From Rhodopseudomonas sp. BAL398 (GTDB lineage: Bacteria; Pseudomonadota; Alphaproteobacteria; Rhizobiales; Xanthobacteraceae), in the NCBI RefSeq assembly GCF_033001325.1, contig NZ_CP133111.1, forward strand, positions 1,302,001 to 1,366,000: 64,000 bases of DNA, read 5' to 3'. The translations under genes and the position numbers were made by a program. The notes under the pieces were generated by a model, which was not told the DNA's origin, searched no databases, and saw only the letters and a list, made by a program, of their open reading frames with translations. Of the stretch, positions 51,866 through 61,195 are shown piece by piece (the stretch's first letter is position 1; each line of letters starts with the position of its first letter).

Positions 51866-52105
51866 CCTCATCCTGAAAGTCTCACTGAAAAAGAAGCTAA
51901 TGAAAACAACTGGATTTCGTCATTGCGAGCCGAGGACGGCGCATCGCGCCGTCTGAAAGCGAAGCAATCCAGGGGCGCCAGGCACAGACTGGATTGCTTC
52001 GTCGCAAGAGCTCCTCGCAATGACGACCTTGAAGGCCTCATTCTATTGATCCCTTTTAGAGTGAGACTCTGAGGAGCGGCCTCTGGCCGCGTCTCGAGGA
52101 TGAGG
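51866..52105. repeat. Rhizobiales palindromic repeat, split by an insertion
   Basis: CCTCATCCT (51866-51874) and AGGATGAGG (52097-52105) are the ends of a palindromic repeat with inner stem GCGGCC-TCT-GGCCGC (52076-52090). The left end is separated from the rest by a 192-base element with terminal inverted repeats. Joining 51866-51876 to 52073 restores CCTCATCCTGAGGAGCGGCC, a repeat familiar from Bradyrhizobium and Rhodopseudomonas genomes. Confidence 0.75.
51877..52068. mobile_element. MITE-like element carrying a triple-hairpin repeat
   Basis: AGTCTCACTGAAAAAG (51878-51893) mirrors the sequence ending at 52068 with 14 of 16 matches, giving terminal inverted repeats. CTGA occurs at 51873-51876 and again at 52069-52072, like a 4-bp target duplication. 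Inside lie perfect inverted repeats CGTCATTGCGAG/CTCGCAATGACG (51918-51929, 52014-52025), GACGGCGC/GCGCCGTC (51935-51942, 51946-51953) and GAAGCAATCCAG/CTGGATTGCTTC (51961-51972, 51989-52000). No coding sequence. Confidence 0.7.
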
Positions 52106-52126
52106 GCTCAGCAATTGGATCATCCG

Positions 52127-52711
52127 ATGAACCACGACTCTTATCCCGACGATTACATCCGCGAGATTCTCAGCAGCGTGAAGACCATCGCGATGGTCGG
52201 CGCCTCGCCACAGAATGTGCGGCCGAGCTATTTCGCGTTCAAATATCTCGCCGAGCGCGGCTACGACATGATTCCGGTGAACCCCGGTCAGTTGGGCAAG
52301 AGTCTGCTCGGCAAACCCTTCGTGGCATCGCTGCGCGACATCGATCGGCCGGTCGACATGGTCGACATCTTCCGCAGCTCCGAACATATCGCGCCGCTGC
52401 TCGACGAGGCGCTGACGCTGGCGCCGCTGCCCAAGGTGATCTGGATGCAGCTCGGCGCCCGCGACGACGAAGCCGCCGCCAAGGCCGAAGCCGCCGGCCT
52501 CAAGGTGGTGATGAACCGCTGCCCCAAGATCGAATATGGCCGGCTGTCGTCGGAGATTTCCTGGATGGGCGTCAATTCCCGCACCATCAGCGCCAAGCGC
52601 GGTCCGGTGCCGACCCAGGGGATGCGATTGTCGCTGAATCGCGCCAGCGTCGCCGGCGGCAACACGGTGATGTCGGATCGTGCGGCGCGCGCGAAGAACG
52701 ATCCCGTCTGA
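52127..52711 (+). CDS. CoA-binding domain protein (YccU-like)
   Basis: A 194-residue Rossmann-type CoA_binding_2 protein: TIAMVGASPQNVRPSYFAFK, GYDMIPVNPGQLGKSLLGKP and KVIWMQLGARDDEAAAKAEA. The conserved VVMNRCPKIEYGRL carries the family cysteine. Function unknown; homologues bind CoA. ATG at 52127 is used because an upstream in-frame ATG (52100) lies inside the palindromic repeat. A metY gene follows 160 bases on. Confidence 0.87.
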   Translation: MNHDSYPDDYIREILSSVKTIAMVGASPQNVRPSYFAFKYLAERGYDMIPVNPGQLGKSLLGKPFVASLRDIDRPVDMVDIFRSSEHIAPLLDEALTLAPLPKVIWMQLGARDDEAAAKAEAAGLKVVMNRCPKIEYGRLSSEISWMGVNSRTISAKRGPVPTQGMRLSLNRASVAGGNTVMSDRAARAKNDPV

Positions 52712-52871
52712 TTGCGCCGATCCGCAGCATAGTCTTGCCGGATGTGACGCGCGCGCAGCAATGCGATTTCTATTGAGCCACGGCGCCGTCGCCCGCTTGA
52801 CTGCGCAGATCGCTACGATCAGCATCCGCCGCAACGAACCGCTGAATTCTTTCTTTCGATACGGAGCTAAA

Positions 52872-54152
52872 ATGACCGAACGTACCCCCGGCTTTGCCAC
52901 CCTCGCCGTCCATGCCGGCGCGCAGCCCGATCCCACCACCGGCGCTCGGGTCACGCCGATCTACCAGACCAGCTCGTTCGTGTTCAACGACGCCGATCAC
53001 GCCGCGTCCTTGTTCGGTCTGCAGGCTTTCGGCAACATCTATACCCGCATCACCAACCCGACCACGGCGGTCTTGGAAGAGCGCGTCGCGGCGCTCGAAG
53101 GCGGCACCGCAGCGCTCGCCACCGCATCCGGCCACGCCGCGCAGATGGTGGTGTTCCAGCAGCTGCTCAAGCCCGGCGACGAATTCATCGCGGCGCGCAA
53201 ACTCTATGGCGGCTCGATCAACCAGTTCAAGCACGCCTTCCAGAGCTTCGGCTGGAACGTGGTGTGGGCCGATCCGGACGATCCGGAGAGCTTCGCCCGC
53301 GCGGTGACACCGAAGACCAAGGCGATCTTCATCGAATCAATCGCCAATCCCTCCGGCAGCATCACCGACATCGAGGCAATCGCCGAAGTCGCCCGCAATG
53401 CCGGCGTACCGCTGATCGTCGACAACACGCTGGCGACGCCCTATCTGATCCGCCCGATCGACCACGGCGCCGACATCGTGGTGCATTCGCTGACCAAATT
53501 CCTCGGCGGCCACGGCAATTCGCTGGGCGGCATCATCGTCGACGCCGGCACCTTCGACTGGTCGAAGGACAACAAATATCCGATGCTGAGCGAGCCGCGG
53601 CCGGAATATCACGGCATCAAGATCCAGGAGACGTTCGGCAATTTCGCCTTCGCGATCGCCTGCCGGGTGCTCGGCCTGCGCGACCTCGGCCCGGCGCTGT
53701 CGCCGTTCAACGCCTTCCTGATCATGACCGGGATCGAGACGCTGCCGCTGCGGATGCAGAAGCATTGCGACAACGCCAAGGCGGTCGCCGAATTCCTCTC
53801 CACCCATGCGGCGGTGGCGGAGGTGAATTATGCCGGCCTGCCGGCGAGCCCCTACAACAAATTCGCGCGCAAATATGCGCCGAAGGGTGCCGGCGCGGTG
53901 TTCACCTTCAGCCTCAAGGGCGGCTACGATGCCGGCGTGGCGCTGGTGTCGAATCTGAAGCTGTTCTCGCATCTGGCCAATGTCGGCGACACCCGCTCGC
54001 TGGTGATCCATCCGGCCTCGACCACCCACAGCCAGCTCGACGACGCCCAGAAGACTGCCGCCGGCGCGGCGCCCAATGTGGTGCGGCTGTCGATCGGGAT
54101 CGAGGACAAGGAAGATCTGATCGCCGATCTCGCGCAGGCGCTCGGCGGCTGA
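52872..54152 (+). CDS. metY: O-acetylhomoserine sulfhydrylase (aminocarboxypropyltransferase)
   Basis: A 426-residue PLP enzyme of the Cys/Met metabolism family that makes homocysteine from O-acetylhomoserine and sulfide. The PLP lysine lies in [40 protein letters not shown] and [20 protein letters not shown] are family signatures. Length and the long NSLGG region fit MetY rather than MetZ or MetB. ATG at 52872 follows GGAGCTAAA. The leader was checked for a SAM-II riboswitch without success. Confidence 0.93.
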   Translation: MTERTPGFATLAVHAGAQPDPTTGARVTPIYQTSSFVFNDADHAASLFGLQAFGNIYTRITNPTTAVLEERVAALEGGTAALATASGHAAQMVVFQQLLKPGDEFIAARKLYGGSINQFKHAFQSFGWNVVWADPDDPESFARAVTPKTKAIFIESIANPSGSITDIEAIAEVARNAGVPLIVDNTLATPYLIRPIDHGADIVVHSLTKFLGGHGNSLGGIIVDAGTFDWSKDNKYPMLSEPRPEYHGIKIQETFGNFAFAIACRVLGLRDLGPALSPFNAFLIMTGIETLPLRMQKHCDNAKAVAEFLSTHAAVAEVNYAGLPASPYNKFARKYAPKGAGAVFTFSLKGGYDAGVALVSNLKLFSHLANVGDTRSLVIHPASTTHSQLDDAQKTAAGAAPNVVRLSIGIEDKEDLIADLAQALGG

Positions 54153-54178
54153 CCACCAGCGCGGACCGGAACACGGCG

Positions 54179-54796
54179 ATGAGCATCGGTCAGATCGAGC
54201 TGCGGCGGTTGGAGCAGCTCAGCAATACCATCTTCGGCGTCGCGATGACGCTGCTGGCCTATCAGGCGCCGCGCGAAAAATTCGTCGGTGCCGATCCGCA
54301 GTGGCACGAGCTCTGGCGCGTCTACGGCGCCTTCGGCTCGACCCTGCTGCTCAGCTTCATCGTAGCCGGGATGTTCTGGATGAGCCACCAGCAGCGGCTG
54401 GCCTATGCCAGCCATGCCACCCGCGGCGAGGTGATTCTCAATCTGCTCTTCCTGCTGTCGATCGTGCTGCTGCCGGTGACCTGCGGCCTGTACGGCAACA
54501 ATTTCGAGGCGCGGAATGTCACCATCCTGTACAGCGCCAATCTGTTGCTGATCGCGCTGTTCAACACCACGCTGTGGACCATCGCGGCGGTGCGGCGCCG
54601 GGACTGGCCGACGCTGATCACACCGATATTCTCGCTGCTGTTGTTCGTTGTGGCGCTCGGCGTCAGCCTGATCGATCCTCGTTTTCCGAAATTCATATGG
54701 CCGATCGCATTCCTGACGCCGGCGCTTGCGGCCTATGTCGAGCGCCGCCGCAGCCGCCCGTCAACGCCGATCCCGGCAGACGCCCCGCCGGACTAG
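54179..54796 (+). CDS. TMEM175-like potassium channel family protein (DUF1211)
   Basis: A 205-residue protein with about six hydrophobic segments. The first helix has the family pattern [20 protein letters not shown], and [12 protein letters not shown] ends the third helix region. TMEM175 bacterial proteins are potassium-selective channels with FSD-type motif in helix 1; here the corresponding segment is [11 protein letters not shown], lacking the FSD motif. Channel function is thus uncertain. Its stop shares CTAG with the convergent ctaA stop. It starts 26 bases after metY. Confidence 0.75.
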   Translation: MSIGQIELRRLEQLSNTIFGVAMTLLAYQAPREKFVGADPQWHELWRVYGAFGSTLLLSFIVAGMFWMSHQQRLAYASHATRGEVILNLLFLLSIVLLPVTCGLYGNNFEARNVTILYSANLLLIALFNTTLWTIAAVRRRDWPTLITPIFSLLLFVVALGVSLIDPRFPKFIWPIAFLTPALAAYVERRRSRPSTPIPADAPPD

Positions 54797-55881
54797 CCCC
54801 GCTGCCCCGCCGGCAGCGCCGCGGGCGGCATCGCGGTAGCGGCCTGCGGTGCGCTCAGCCGCTCGACCTGCATCACCGCCAGCGTCAGCACCACGATGCC
54901 CATCGCCTGATGCGTCAGCGCCAGGTCGATCGGCACCTGATGCAGCAGCGTCAGGATGCCGAGCACGGCCTGCAGCGTCAGCGCGACGAACAGTGCGATG
55001 GCGCCGCGCGCCACCTCGCCGGCATGCGATCGTATGGCATCGATCGCGTGCAGCAGCGCCAAGGTCCACAACGCATAGGCCAGCATGCGGTGATCGAACT
55101 GCACGGTGAGATGATTGTCGAACAGGTTCTTCCACCACGGCTGCTCGAACCACAGCCGCGCGGCATCGGGGATCAGCGCGCCGTCGATCTGCGGCCAGGT
55201 ATTGTACATCCTGCCGGCGCGCAGGCCCGCGACCAGTCCGCCGAAATACAATTGCACGAAGGTCAGCACCAGCAGCGCCATCGCGGTGAATTTCAGCCGT
55301 GCCGCGGCGACGATCGGCGCTCGCTCACGCAACCGCCGCAGCGTCCAGACGATCGCGGCGTAAATGAACAGTGCCAGCACCAGATGCGTCGCCAGCCGGA
55401 CTTGCGACACCTCGACGCGCTGCGACAGCCCGGACGCCACCATCCACCAGCCGACCGCGCCCTGCAGCGCGCCGAGCCCGAAGATCACCCACAGCGCCCG
55501 CCTCAGCGAGGTGCCGAGCGCGCCGCGCCAGATGAAGAACAGGAACGGCAGCAGAAACGCGATGCCGATAACCCGGCCGAGCAGCCGGTGGCTCCATTCC
55601 CACCAGAAGATGGTTTTGAATTGCGCCAGACTCATGCCGGCATTGAGTTCGCGATATTGCGGAATGGTCTTGTAGGCCTCGAAGGCGTCGATCCAATGTT
55701 GCTGGGTCAGCGGCGGCAGCGCGCCGGTGACCGGCTTCCACTCCACGATCGACAGCCCGGATTCGGTGAGCCGGGTGGCGCCGCCGACCAGCACCATCAG
55801 GGCGATCAGCGCCGCGACCGTCGCCAGCCAGAACCGAACGGCGCGGACGCGGGAGGTGCGGAGCTCCGCGGCAGCGGTCAT
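54793..55881 (-). CDS. ctaA: Heme A synthase
   Basis: CtaA oxidises heme O to heme A for cytochrome aa3 oxidase. The 362-residue membrane protein has about eight helices and the heme-ligand histidines in the segments [14 protein letters not shown] and [39 protein letters not shown] is the family signature near the N-terminus. ATG at 55881 is used. It is divergent from DUF2842 (96 bases), a pairing usual in Bradyrhizobium. No other cytochrome oxidase gene is in the window. Confidence 0.95.
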   Translation of the reverse strand: MTAAAELRTSRVRAVRFWLATVAALIALMVLVGGATRLTESGLSIVEWKPVTGALPPLTQQHWIDAFEAYKTIPQYRELNAGMSLAQFKTIFWWEWSHRLLGRVIGIAFLLPFLFFIWRGALGTSLRRALWVIFGLGALQGAVGWWMVASGLSQRVEVSQVRLATHLVLALFIYAAIVWTLRRLRERAPIVAAARLKFTAMALLVLTFVQLYFGGLVAGLRAGRMYNTWPQIDGALIPDAARLWFEQPWWKNLFDNHLTVQFDHRMLAYALWTLALLHAIDAIRSHAGEVARGAIALFVALTLQAVLGILTLLHQVPIDLALTHQAMGIVVLTLAVMQVERLSAPQAATAMPPAALPAGQRG

Positions 55882-55976
55882 AAAGCATACCTTGAATGAA
55901 TTTCCGCGCACCTTATAGTCCCGCCGTTCCCACGCGCAAGGCGTTGCGAACGCCAGCAACGAGCACGTGAACGGCC

Positions 55977-56192
55977 ATGACCATCCGGACCCGGAAGCTA
56001 TTTGGAACCATCGCCCTGCTGGTGCTTGTGATCGTGTGGTCACTGGTGGCGATGGCGGTCGCACAGGCCCCGGTCCTGGCGGATTCGGGATGGCTGCAAG
56101 CCGCCTATTATGTCATCGCGGGCCTTGGCTGGGTGCTGCCGGCGATGCCGATCATCAGCTGGATGTCGCGGCCTGACGCGCAATCCGAATGA
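55977..56192 (+). CDS. DUF2842 membrane protein
   Basis: A 71-residue protein with two predicted membrane helices: [20 protein letters not shown] and [20 protein letters not shown]. The [12 protein letters not shown] ending is the DUF2842 signature. Function is unknown. Its neighbourhood with ctaA suggests some link to respiration, but only by position. ATG at 55977. Confidence 0.85.
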   Translation: MTIRTRKLFGTIALLVLVIVWSLVAMAVAQAPVLADSGWLQAAYYVIAGLGWVLPAMPIISWMSRPDAQSE

Positions 56193-56234
56193 CCGATTGA
56201 GCCCCGGCGCCGCGCGCTGACGGCGCACACCTCG

Positions 56235-57293
56235 TCACAGCCCCGACAGCATCACCCGCAACGCGCGCAGCGAGCGCCCTCGCCCGTCCCAGGTCACCCT
56301 GGGCAAGGCGTGCAGCTCCACCGGCTTGCGCCCGATCGTGCCGGGCAGCGCGGTGACGGCGCTGGCAAAGCCGGCCTGCGCGACAATGCCGACATGGCGA
56401 GCGTTGAACGAACCACGATCGCCGAACGGATAGCCGAAATGGGCGACCTCGCGGCCCAGCGCCGCGCGCGCCACGGCCCGCCCCATGATGATTTCCTTTT
56501 GCGCGGCGGAATCGTCCAGATTGGCGAGGATCGGGTAGTTCACGGTGGCGCTGCCGAAGCTGACATTGGGATCGGCGGCCAGCGTCGCAATGTGGTCCCA
56601 GTTTAGCGCCGCCTCGCGCGACACTTGCGCCAGATCGACCGCGTAGCGCTTGCACAGATCGTTGATCGCCGCCGACAGCTCGGCCGGCGGCAGCGACCGC
56701 AGCCAGCCGTCCAGATAATGATAGGCCTGAACTTTGTCCGCGACCGACGTCGTATCGAACCGCCGTTCGACGTCATCGATCAGCAGCGCGACGCGGTCAG
56801 TGGCGGCGATCACCTGTTCGAGCGCGAGCCACCACGCTTCGCCGACCCCGTCCACAAACGCGGTTGGCAGATAGACCGTGAACGGGACGCGGTGCCGCGA
56901 CAGCACCGGATAGGCGAATGCCATCAGGTCGCGATCAGCGCCGTCGAAAGTGAGGCACACAAAGCGCCCGGCCGGGCCCGGATGCGCGATCCGCGCGCAA
57001 ACCTCCTCAAGCGGAATCACCTCGCAATGCCAGCGCCTGATCGCCCTGATCAAGCGATCGAGGGCCTGCGGCGTGATTTCGCTGGATTTCAGCGGTTGAA
57101 AGCGCTCCTTGCGCGCCGGGCGCACCCGCCGGATTCGGAGGATCGCACCGGCGCCCCCGCCGGCCAGCTCCACCAGGCGCGACACCCCGCTGAAATAGGC
57201 CAGCTGCCGCGCAGCGGCCCAGATTCGGTTCCTCAATGCCAACGCCAAGCCCCTCGCGACGCCCCGCGTCGATCCCCGCTGGCGCATTGTCAT
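56235..57293 (-). CDS. NodB-like polysaccharide deacetylase domain protein lacking metal ligands
   Basis: A 352-residue protein with a NodB-fold domain from about residue 110. Motif 1 reads LTFDGADRD (Asp117 kept, metal-binding Asp replaced by Gly118). Motif 2, normally SHTxxHP, reads SATVNYP, with Ala249 and Tyr253 in place of both metal-binding histidines. HFGYPFGDRGSF is the conserved later segment. It is therefore likely not a metal-dependent deacetylase but a binding or scaffold protein, unless another metal site forms. ATG at 57293. It is divergent from the acetyltransferase gene. Confidence 0.83.
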   Translation of the reverse strand: MTMRQRGSTRGVARGLALALRNRIWAAARQLAYFSGVSRLVELAGGGAGAILRIRRVRPARKERFQPLKSSEITPQALDRLIRAIRRWHCEVIPLEEVCARIAHPGPAGRFVCLTFDGADRDLMAFAYPVLSRHRVPFTVYLPTAFVDGVGEAWWLALEQVIAATDRVALLIDDVERRFDTTSVADKVQAYHYLDGWLRSLPPAELSAAINDLCKRYAVDLAQVSREAALNWDHIATLAADPNVSFGSATVNYPILANLDDSAAQKEIIMGRAVARAALGREVAHFGYPFGDRGSFNARHVGIVAQAGFASAVTALPGTIGRKPVELHALPRVTWDGRGRSLRALRVMLSGL

Positions 57294-57364
57294 TACTCTT
57301 TGTTGACATTTCTTTGCAAAGGTTCGCCCACCACGAAAAATGTAAATAATATGTGAGTACCGCA

Positions 57365-58630
57365 ATGGCGATGACGGCCACTCTGATCGAGAGCCCGACG
57401 GTGGACGCCAATGCTTCATTGTCGGCATCTTCCTTGTCGGCATCATCGTCGCCGCGGATCCGGATTGCGCGCGTCGATATCATTCGCGACCTCGCCGCGG
57501 CGGAGCCGATCTGGCGCGCGCTCGAACAGCCCGAGCAACTGTCGACGCCGTATCAGCGCTTTGATCTGCTCAGCGCCTGGCAACGTTACGTCGGCGCCAG
57601 CGAGGCGCTGACCCCGTTCATCGTGGTGGCCTCGGACGCCGAAAGCCGGCCGCTGCTGCTGCTGCCGCTCGCACTGCAGCGCCGCCGTGGCGTCGGCATC
57701 GCCCGGTTTCTTGGCGGCAAACACACCACATTCAACATGCCGCTGTGGCGGCGCGATTTCGCCCAGTCCGCCAGCTCCGCCGACATCCACACGCTGATCG
57801 AGCTGTTGCGCGACCAGGCCGGCGGCGCCGATGTGCTGGCGCTGACCCAGCAGCCGCTGCGCTGGCGCGGGCAACCGAACCCGATGGCGTTGCTGCCGCA
57901 CCAGGATTCGGTCAATGACTGTCCGGTGCTGACGATGCCGCCTGACGCCCCGGCCACGTCGCTGGTCAGCAATTCGTTTCGCCGACGGCTGAAGGGCAAG
58001 GAACGCAAGCTGCAGGCGCTGGCCGGCTATCGCTACTGCGTTGCGGGGGATCAGCCGGATATCACGCGTCTGCTCGACGCCTTCTTCAAGACCAAGCCGC
58101 TGCGGATGGCGGCGCAGAATCTGCCCAACGTATTCGCCGACCCCGGCGTCGCGGATTTCATTCGCACCAGCTGCTCCGTGGCGCTGACCAATGGCGGCCG
58201 TGCCATCGATATTCACGCGCTGGAATGCGACGACGAGGTGATCGCGCTGTTCGCCGGCGTCGACGACGGTCATCGGTTTTCGATGATGTTCAATACCTAC
58301 ACGCTGTCGGAGAATGCCCGCTACAGCCCCGGCCTGATCCTGATGCGACATATCATCGATCATTTCGCCGCGCGCGGCTACGGCGCGCTCGATCTCGGCA
58401 TCGGCTCGGACGACTACAAGCTGCTGTTCTGCAAGGATCTGGAGCCGGTGTTCGACAGTTACATCGGGCTCAACATGCGCGGCAGCATCGCCGCCGGCGC
58501 GCTCGCCTCCTTTGCCCGCGCCAAGCGGATGGTCAAGCAGACCCCTGCCCTGATGCAGTTCGCCCAGCGCCTACGCACGGCATTGCGGCGCTCAGACGCG
58601 CCAAATCGCGCGGCCTCAGAGGCTGACTGA
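57365..58630 (+). CDS. GNAT acetyltransferase of the CelD/BcsL type
   Basis: A 421-residue protein of the cellulose-biosynthesis CelD-type GNAT family. TPYQRFDLLSAWQRYVGASE begins the conserved core. SNSFRRRLKGKERKLQAL and GLILMRHIIDHFAARGYGAL mark the acetyl-CoA region, and DLGIGSDDYKLLFCKDLEPV closes it. It probably acetylates or otherwise modifies exopolysaccharide. GTG at 57353 and ATG 57371 are alternative starts. Its divergent neighbour is the NodB-like gene; the pair may act on one polymer. Confidence 0.8.
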   Translation: MAMTATLIESPTVDANASLSASSLSASSSPRIRIARVDIIRDLAAAEPIWRALEQPEQLSTPYQRFDLLSAWQRYVGASEALTPFIVVASDAESRPLLLLPLALQRRRGVGIARFLGGKHTTFNMPLWRRDFAQSASSADIHTLIELLRDQAGGADVLALTQQPLRWRGQPNPMALLPHQDSVNDCPVLTMPPDAPATSLVSNSFRRRLKGKERKLQALAGYRYCVAGDQPDITRLLDAFFKTKPLRMAAQNLPNVFADPGVADFIRTSCSVALTNGGRAIDIHALECDDEVIALFAGVDDGHRFSMMFNTYTLSENARYSPGLILMRHIIDHFAARGYGALDLGIGSDDYKLLFCKDLEPVFDSYIGLNMRGSIAAGALASFARAKRMVKQTPALMQFAQRLRTALRRSDAPNRAASEAD

Positions 58631-58656
58631 GAAATTCCCTAAATCAGTCCCAAATT

Positions 58657-58740
58657 CGTCATTGCGAGCCGAAGCCAGCGCGCAGCGCCGTCCGACGGCG
58701 ACGCAATTGAGACCTGATGCCGAAGCGCTCCTCAGGTCGG
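58657..58740. repeat. Degenerate copy of the CGTCATTGCGAG repeat
   Basis: CGTCATTGCGAGCCGA at 58657 repeats the start of the inner repeat at 51918. After about 20 bases the copies diverge. GACCTGA (58711-58717) and TCAGGTC (58732-58738) form a further 7-bp dyad in the gap between two convergent genes, possibly acting as a terminator. Confidence 0.6.
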
Positions 58741-58744
58741 GCTC

Positions 58745-61018
58745 TCAGGCCGCCACGGTCCGGGTTTCCGGCTCGCCCGCGTCGCCCGGCTGCGACGGCT
58801 TGCTGATCATCGTCACGCTCGAGAAACCGACCGCCTTGAGCTGCTCGGCCATCTGGTTGCGGGCCTCGTCTTGCATCGCCGGATCCGGCACCACGACGGC
58901 GCGGGCTTGGGCGGTCAGCAATTCGGCGGGCAGATCGGCCGCGGTGCCGGCATCGAGCAGCACCAGATCATAGACCCGCTGCAACGCGTCGAGCGCCAGC
59001 GTCAGCCGCGGCGATTGCAGCAGCGAGCGATCGAAGCCGGGCCGTCCGGCACCGACCAGATGCAGGCTCGACATCCGGTCCTTGGTGATGACCTGCCCGA
59101 ACGAAGCTTCGCCTTGCATCAACTCGGCCAGTCCCGGAGCGGTCGAATCCACCGCCACCGCGCTCAGCGTCGCCGAGGATTCCGACAGATCGACCAGCAC
59201 CACCTTGGCGTGCCGCGCCAGCAGACGCGCCAGGGTCAGCGCGGTCAGGGTGACGTTTTCAGTCGTGCCGGTGCCCAGCACCGTGACCTTGCGTGCGCCG
59301 TCGCCCTCGGCGCGCAATTGCTGCGCCAGAATCTCGATTTCACCGACCGGCGCGCCGAGTTCAGGATGGGTGTCGCGCAGCGCGGGCGCGGCGAGTTCCG
59401 CCTCGATCTCGGGTGCGACCGGCGGCGCGGCGACGACCGGAGTCGGCGCGAGCGCGACGGCGTTGTCCCCGAGCGGGCGGCCGCGCGGCTGGGTCATGCG
59501 CAGCAATTCGCCGGTCGCGATGCTGCCCGCCGTCAGCATCAAGGTGGCCAGCGTGACGATCAGCACGATCGGCAGCTTCTTCGGATAGGCCGGCGTATTG
59601 GAGACGATGGCACGGGAGATGATGCGGCCGTCGGCGGGCGCGGCGTCGATGGTCTCGCGGGTGGTCGCCTCGCGATATTTCGCCAGATAGGATTCGAGCA
59701 GATCGCGTTGCGCCTTGGCCTCGCGCTCGAGCGCGCGCAGCTTGACGTCGTCGCCGTTGCTCGAGGTCGCCTGCTGCTTCAGCCGATCCAGGCTGGCGCT
59801 GAGCCCCTCGACGCGGCTGCCGGCGATCCGGGCGTCATTGTCGAGCGAACGCGAGATCTTGCTGGCCTCGTCGCGCAATTGCCGGTCGAGATTCGCCAGC
59901 TGCGCCTTCAGCTCCTTGATCCGCGGATGGCCGTCGAGCAGCGTCGAGGATTGCTCGGCGAGCTGCGCGCTGAGCGTCACACGCTGTTCGGTCAGCCGCC
60001 GCACCAGCTCAGAGTTCATCACTTCCGAGGCTTCGATCGGTCGGCCGCTCTGCAACATGCCGCGGATCATCTGCGCCTTGGATTCGGCGTCGGATTTCAG
60101 CGCCCGCGCATTGTTCAACTGCGTGTTCAGCTCGCCGAGCTGTTGGTTCGACAGCGAGGTGTTGTTGGTTCCGATGAACAGGCTCGATTTCGAGCGGAAG
60201 TCCTCGACCCGCGATTCGGCCTCGTCGACCTTCTTGCGCAGGCTGTCGATCTCGCCCGACAGCCACTGCCCGGCCGCTTTGGCCTGCTCCTGCCGCGCCG
60301 CCTGCTGCAGGGCCAGGAAACCATCGGCAATCGAATTGGCGACCTGCGCCGCCAGTTTCGGATCGCGCGACTGGAATTCGACCACCACCACGCGGGATTT
60401 ATCGACGGCGTAGGCGGTCAAGCGATCGAAATAGGCATCGAGCACCCGCTCTTCCGGCGTCATCGAGAACGGATCACGGCCGATCCCGAACAGCGCCAGC
60501 AGCGATTTCAACGGCGAGATTCCCCGCAGCACCGGATCGAATTCCGGACGCTCGGCCAACTTGTTCTTGGCGATGACTTCGCGCGCCAGATCACGCGACA
60601 GCAGCAGCTGCACCTGGCTGGTGACGGCTTCCGGGTCCAGCGCGTTGCGCTCGTCATTGCGCTGGCCATTCGGCCGCAGGAACACATTCTCGCGGCCATC
60701 GATCAGGATGCGGGCCTCGGATTTGTAGCGCGGCGTGATCAGGTTGACGGCGGCGAGCGAGATCACCAGCGCTAGCAGCGTCGGTCCGATGATCAGATGC
60801 TTCTTGCGGGCCAGCGCCTGGGTGATGAGGCGAAGATCGACATCGCCATTGGCGGAGGCGACAGCAGCCGGCACCGCCTTCACGTCGGTCTTCGGCGGCG
60901 CCTTCGGTTTCGGTGCTTTCGCGACTTTGCCCTTAGCCTTAGCCGTGGGCGTGACATCGGCGGACGACGCCTTGCGCGGTTCGGAGCTCTCACCTTTACG
61001 CCAAAACGCCAACCGCAT
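58745..61018 (-). CDS. GumC/Wzc-like exopolysaccharide chain-length protein with degenerate kinase domain
   Basis: A 757-residue protein with a Lys/Ala/Pro-rich N-terminal tail. It has a Wzz domain with one membrane helix near residue 75 (KKHLIIGPTLLALVISLAAV), long periplasmic coiled coils (residues about 240-450) and a second helix near 500. The C-terminal P-loop domain resembles a bacterial tyrosine kinase but its Walker A reads GTGTTENVTLTAL, without the GKT/S lysine. No terminal tyrosine cluster is visible. It probably controls polymer length without autokinase activity. ATG at 61018. Divergent from the Wza-like gene. Confidence 0.85.
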   Translation of the reverse strand: MRLAFWRKGESSEPRKASSADVTPTAKAKGKVAKAPKPKAPPKTDVKAVPAAVASANGDVDLRLITQALARKKHLIIGPTLLALVISLAAVNLITPRYKSEARILIDGRENVFLRPNGQRNDERNALDPEAVTSQVQLLLSRDLAREVIAKNKLAERPEFDPVLRGISPLKSLLALFGIGRDPFSMTPEERVLDAYFDRLTAYAVDKSRVVVVEFQSRDPKLAAQVANSIADGFLALQQAARQEQAKAAGQWLSGEIDSLRKKVDEAESRVEDFRSKSSLFIGTNNTSLSNQQLGELNTQLNNARALKSDAESKAQMIRGMLQSGRPIEASEVMNSELVRRLTEQRVTLSAQLAEQSSTLLDGHPRIKELKAQLANLDRQLRDEASKISRSLDNDARIAGSRVEGLSASLDRLKQQATSSNGDDVKLRALEREAKAQRDLLESYLAKYREATTRETIDAAPADGRIISRAIVSNTPAYPKKLPIVLIVTLATLMLTAGSIATGELLRMTQPRGRPLGDNAVALAPTPVVAAPPVAPEIEAELAAPALRDTHPELGAPVGEIEILAQQLRAEGDGARKVTVLGTGTTENVTLTALTLARLLARHAKVVLVDLSESSATLSAVAVDSTAPGLAELMQGEASFGQVITKDRMSSLHLVGAGRPGFDRSLLQSPRLTLALDALQRVYDLVLLDAGTAADLPAELLTAQARAVVVPDPAMQDEARNQMAEQLKAVGFSSVTMISKPSQPGDAGEPETRTVAA

Positions 61019-61195
61019 TGCACACTCCCACTTGACGCGACGATTTCTCCAGCGGGGCCGATTACAAACGATTAAGGTTGCTACCCGGTTAATTTGCTCG
61101 CCCATCCAGATGTCATCACACTACCGATCGACAAACTTACTGTTTATTAACGGTAAAACCCTTTAACTGCATCTGTCCTCGTCAGGAAATCCTCG

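Noticed and set aside
52712-52871. Possible SAM-II riboswitch before metY
   Set aside because: GCTAAAA near the start codon recalls the SAM-II 3-prime end, but the GATTTAA-type pseudoknot part and the first stem could not be found.
53264-54796. 510-codon plus-strand frame as a fusion of metY tail and TMEM175
   Set aside because: Its first 305 codons are out of frame with metY; the real gene begins at ATG 54179.
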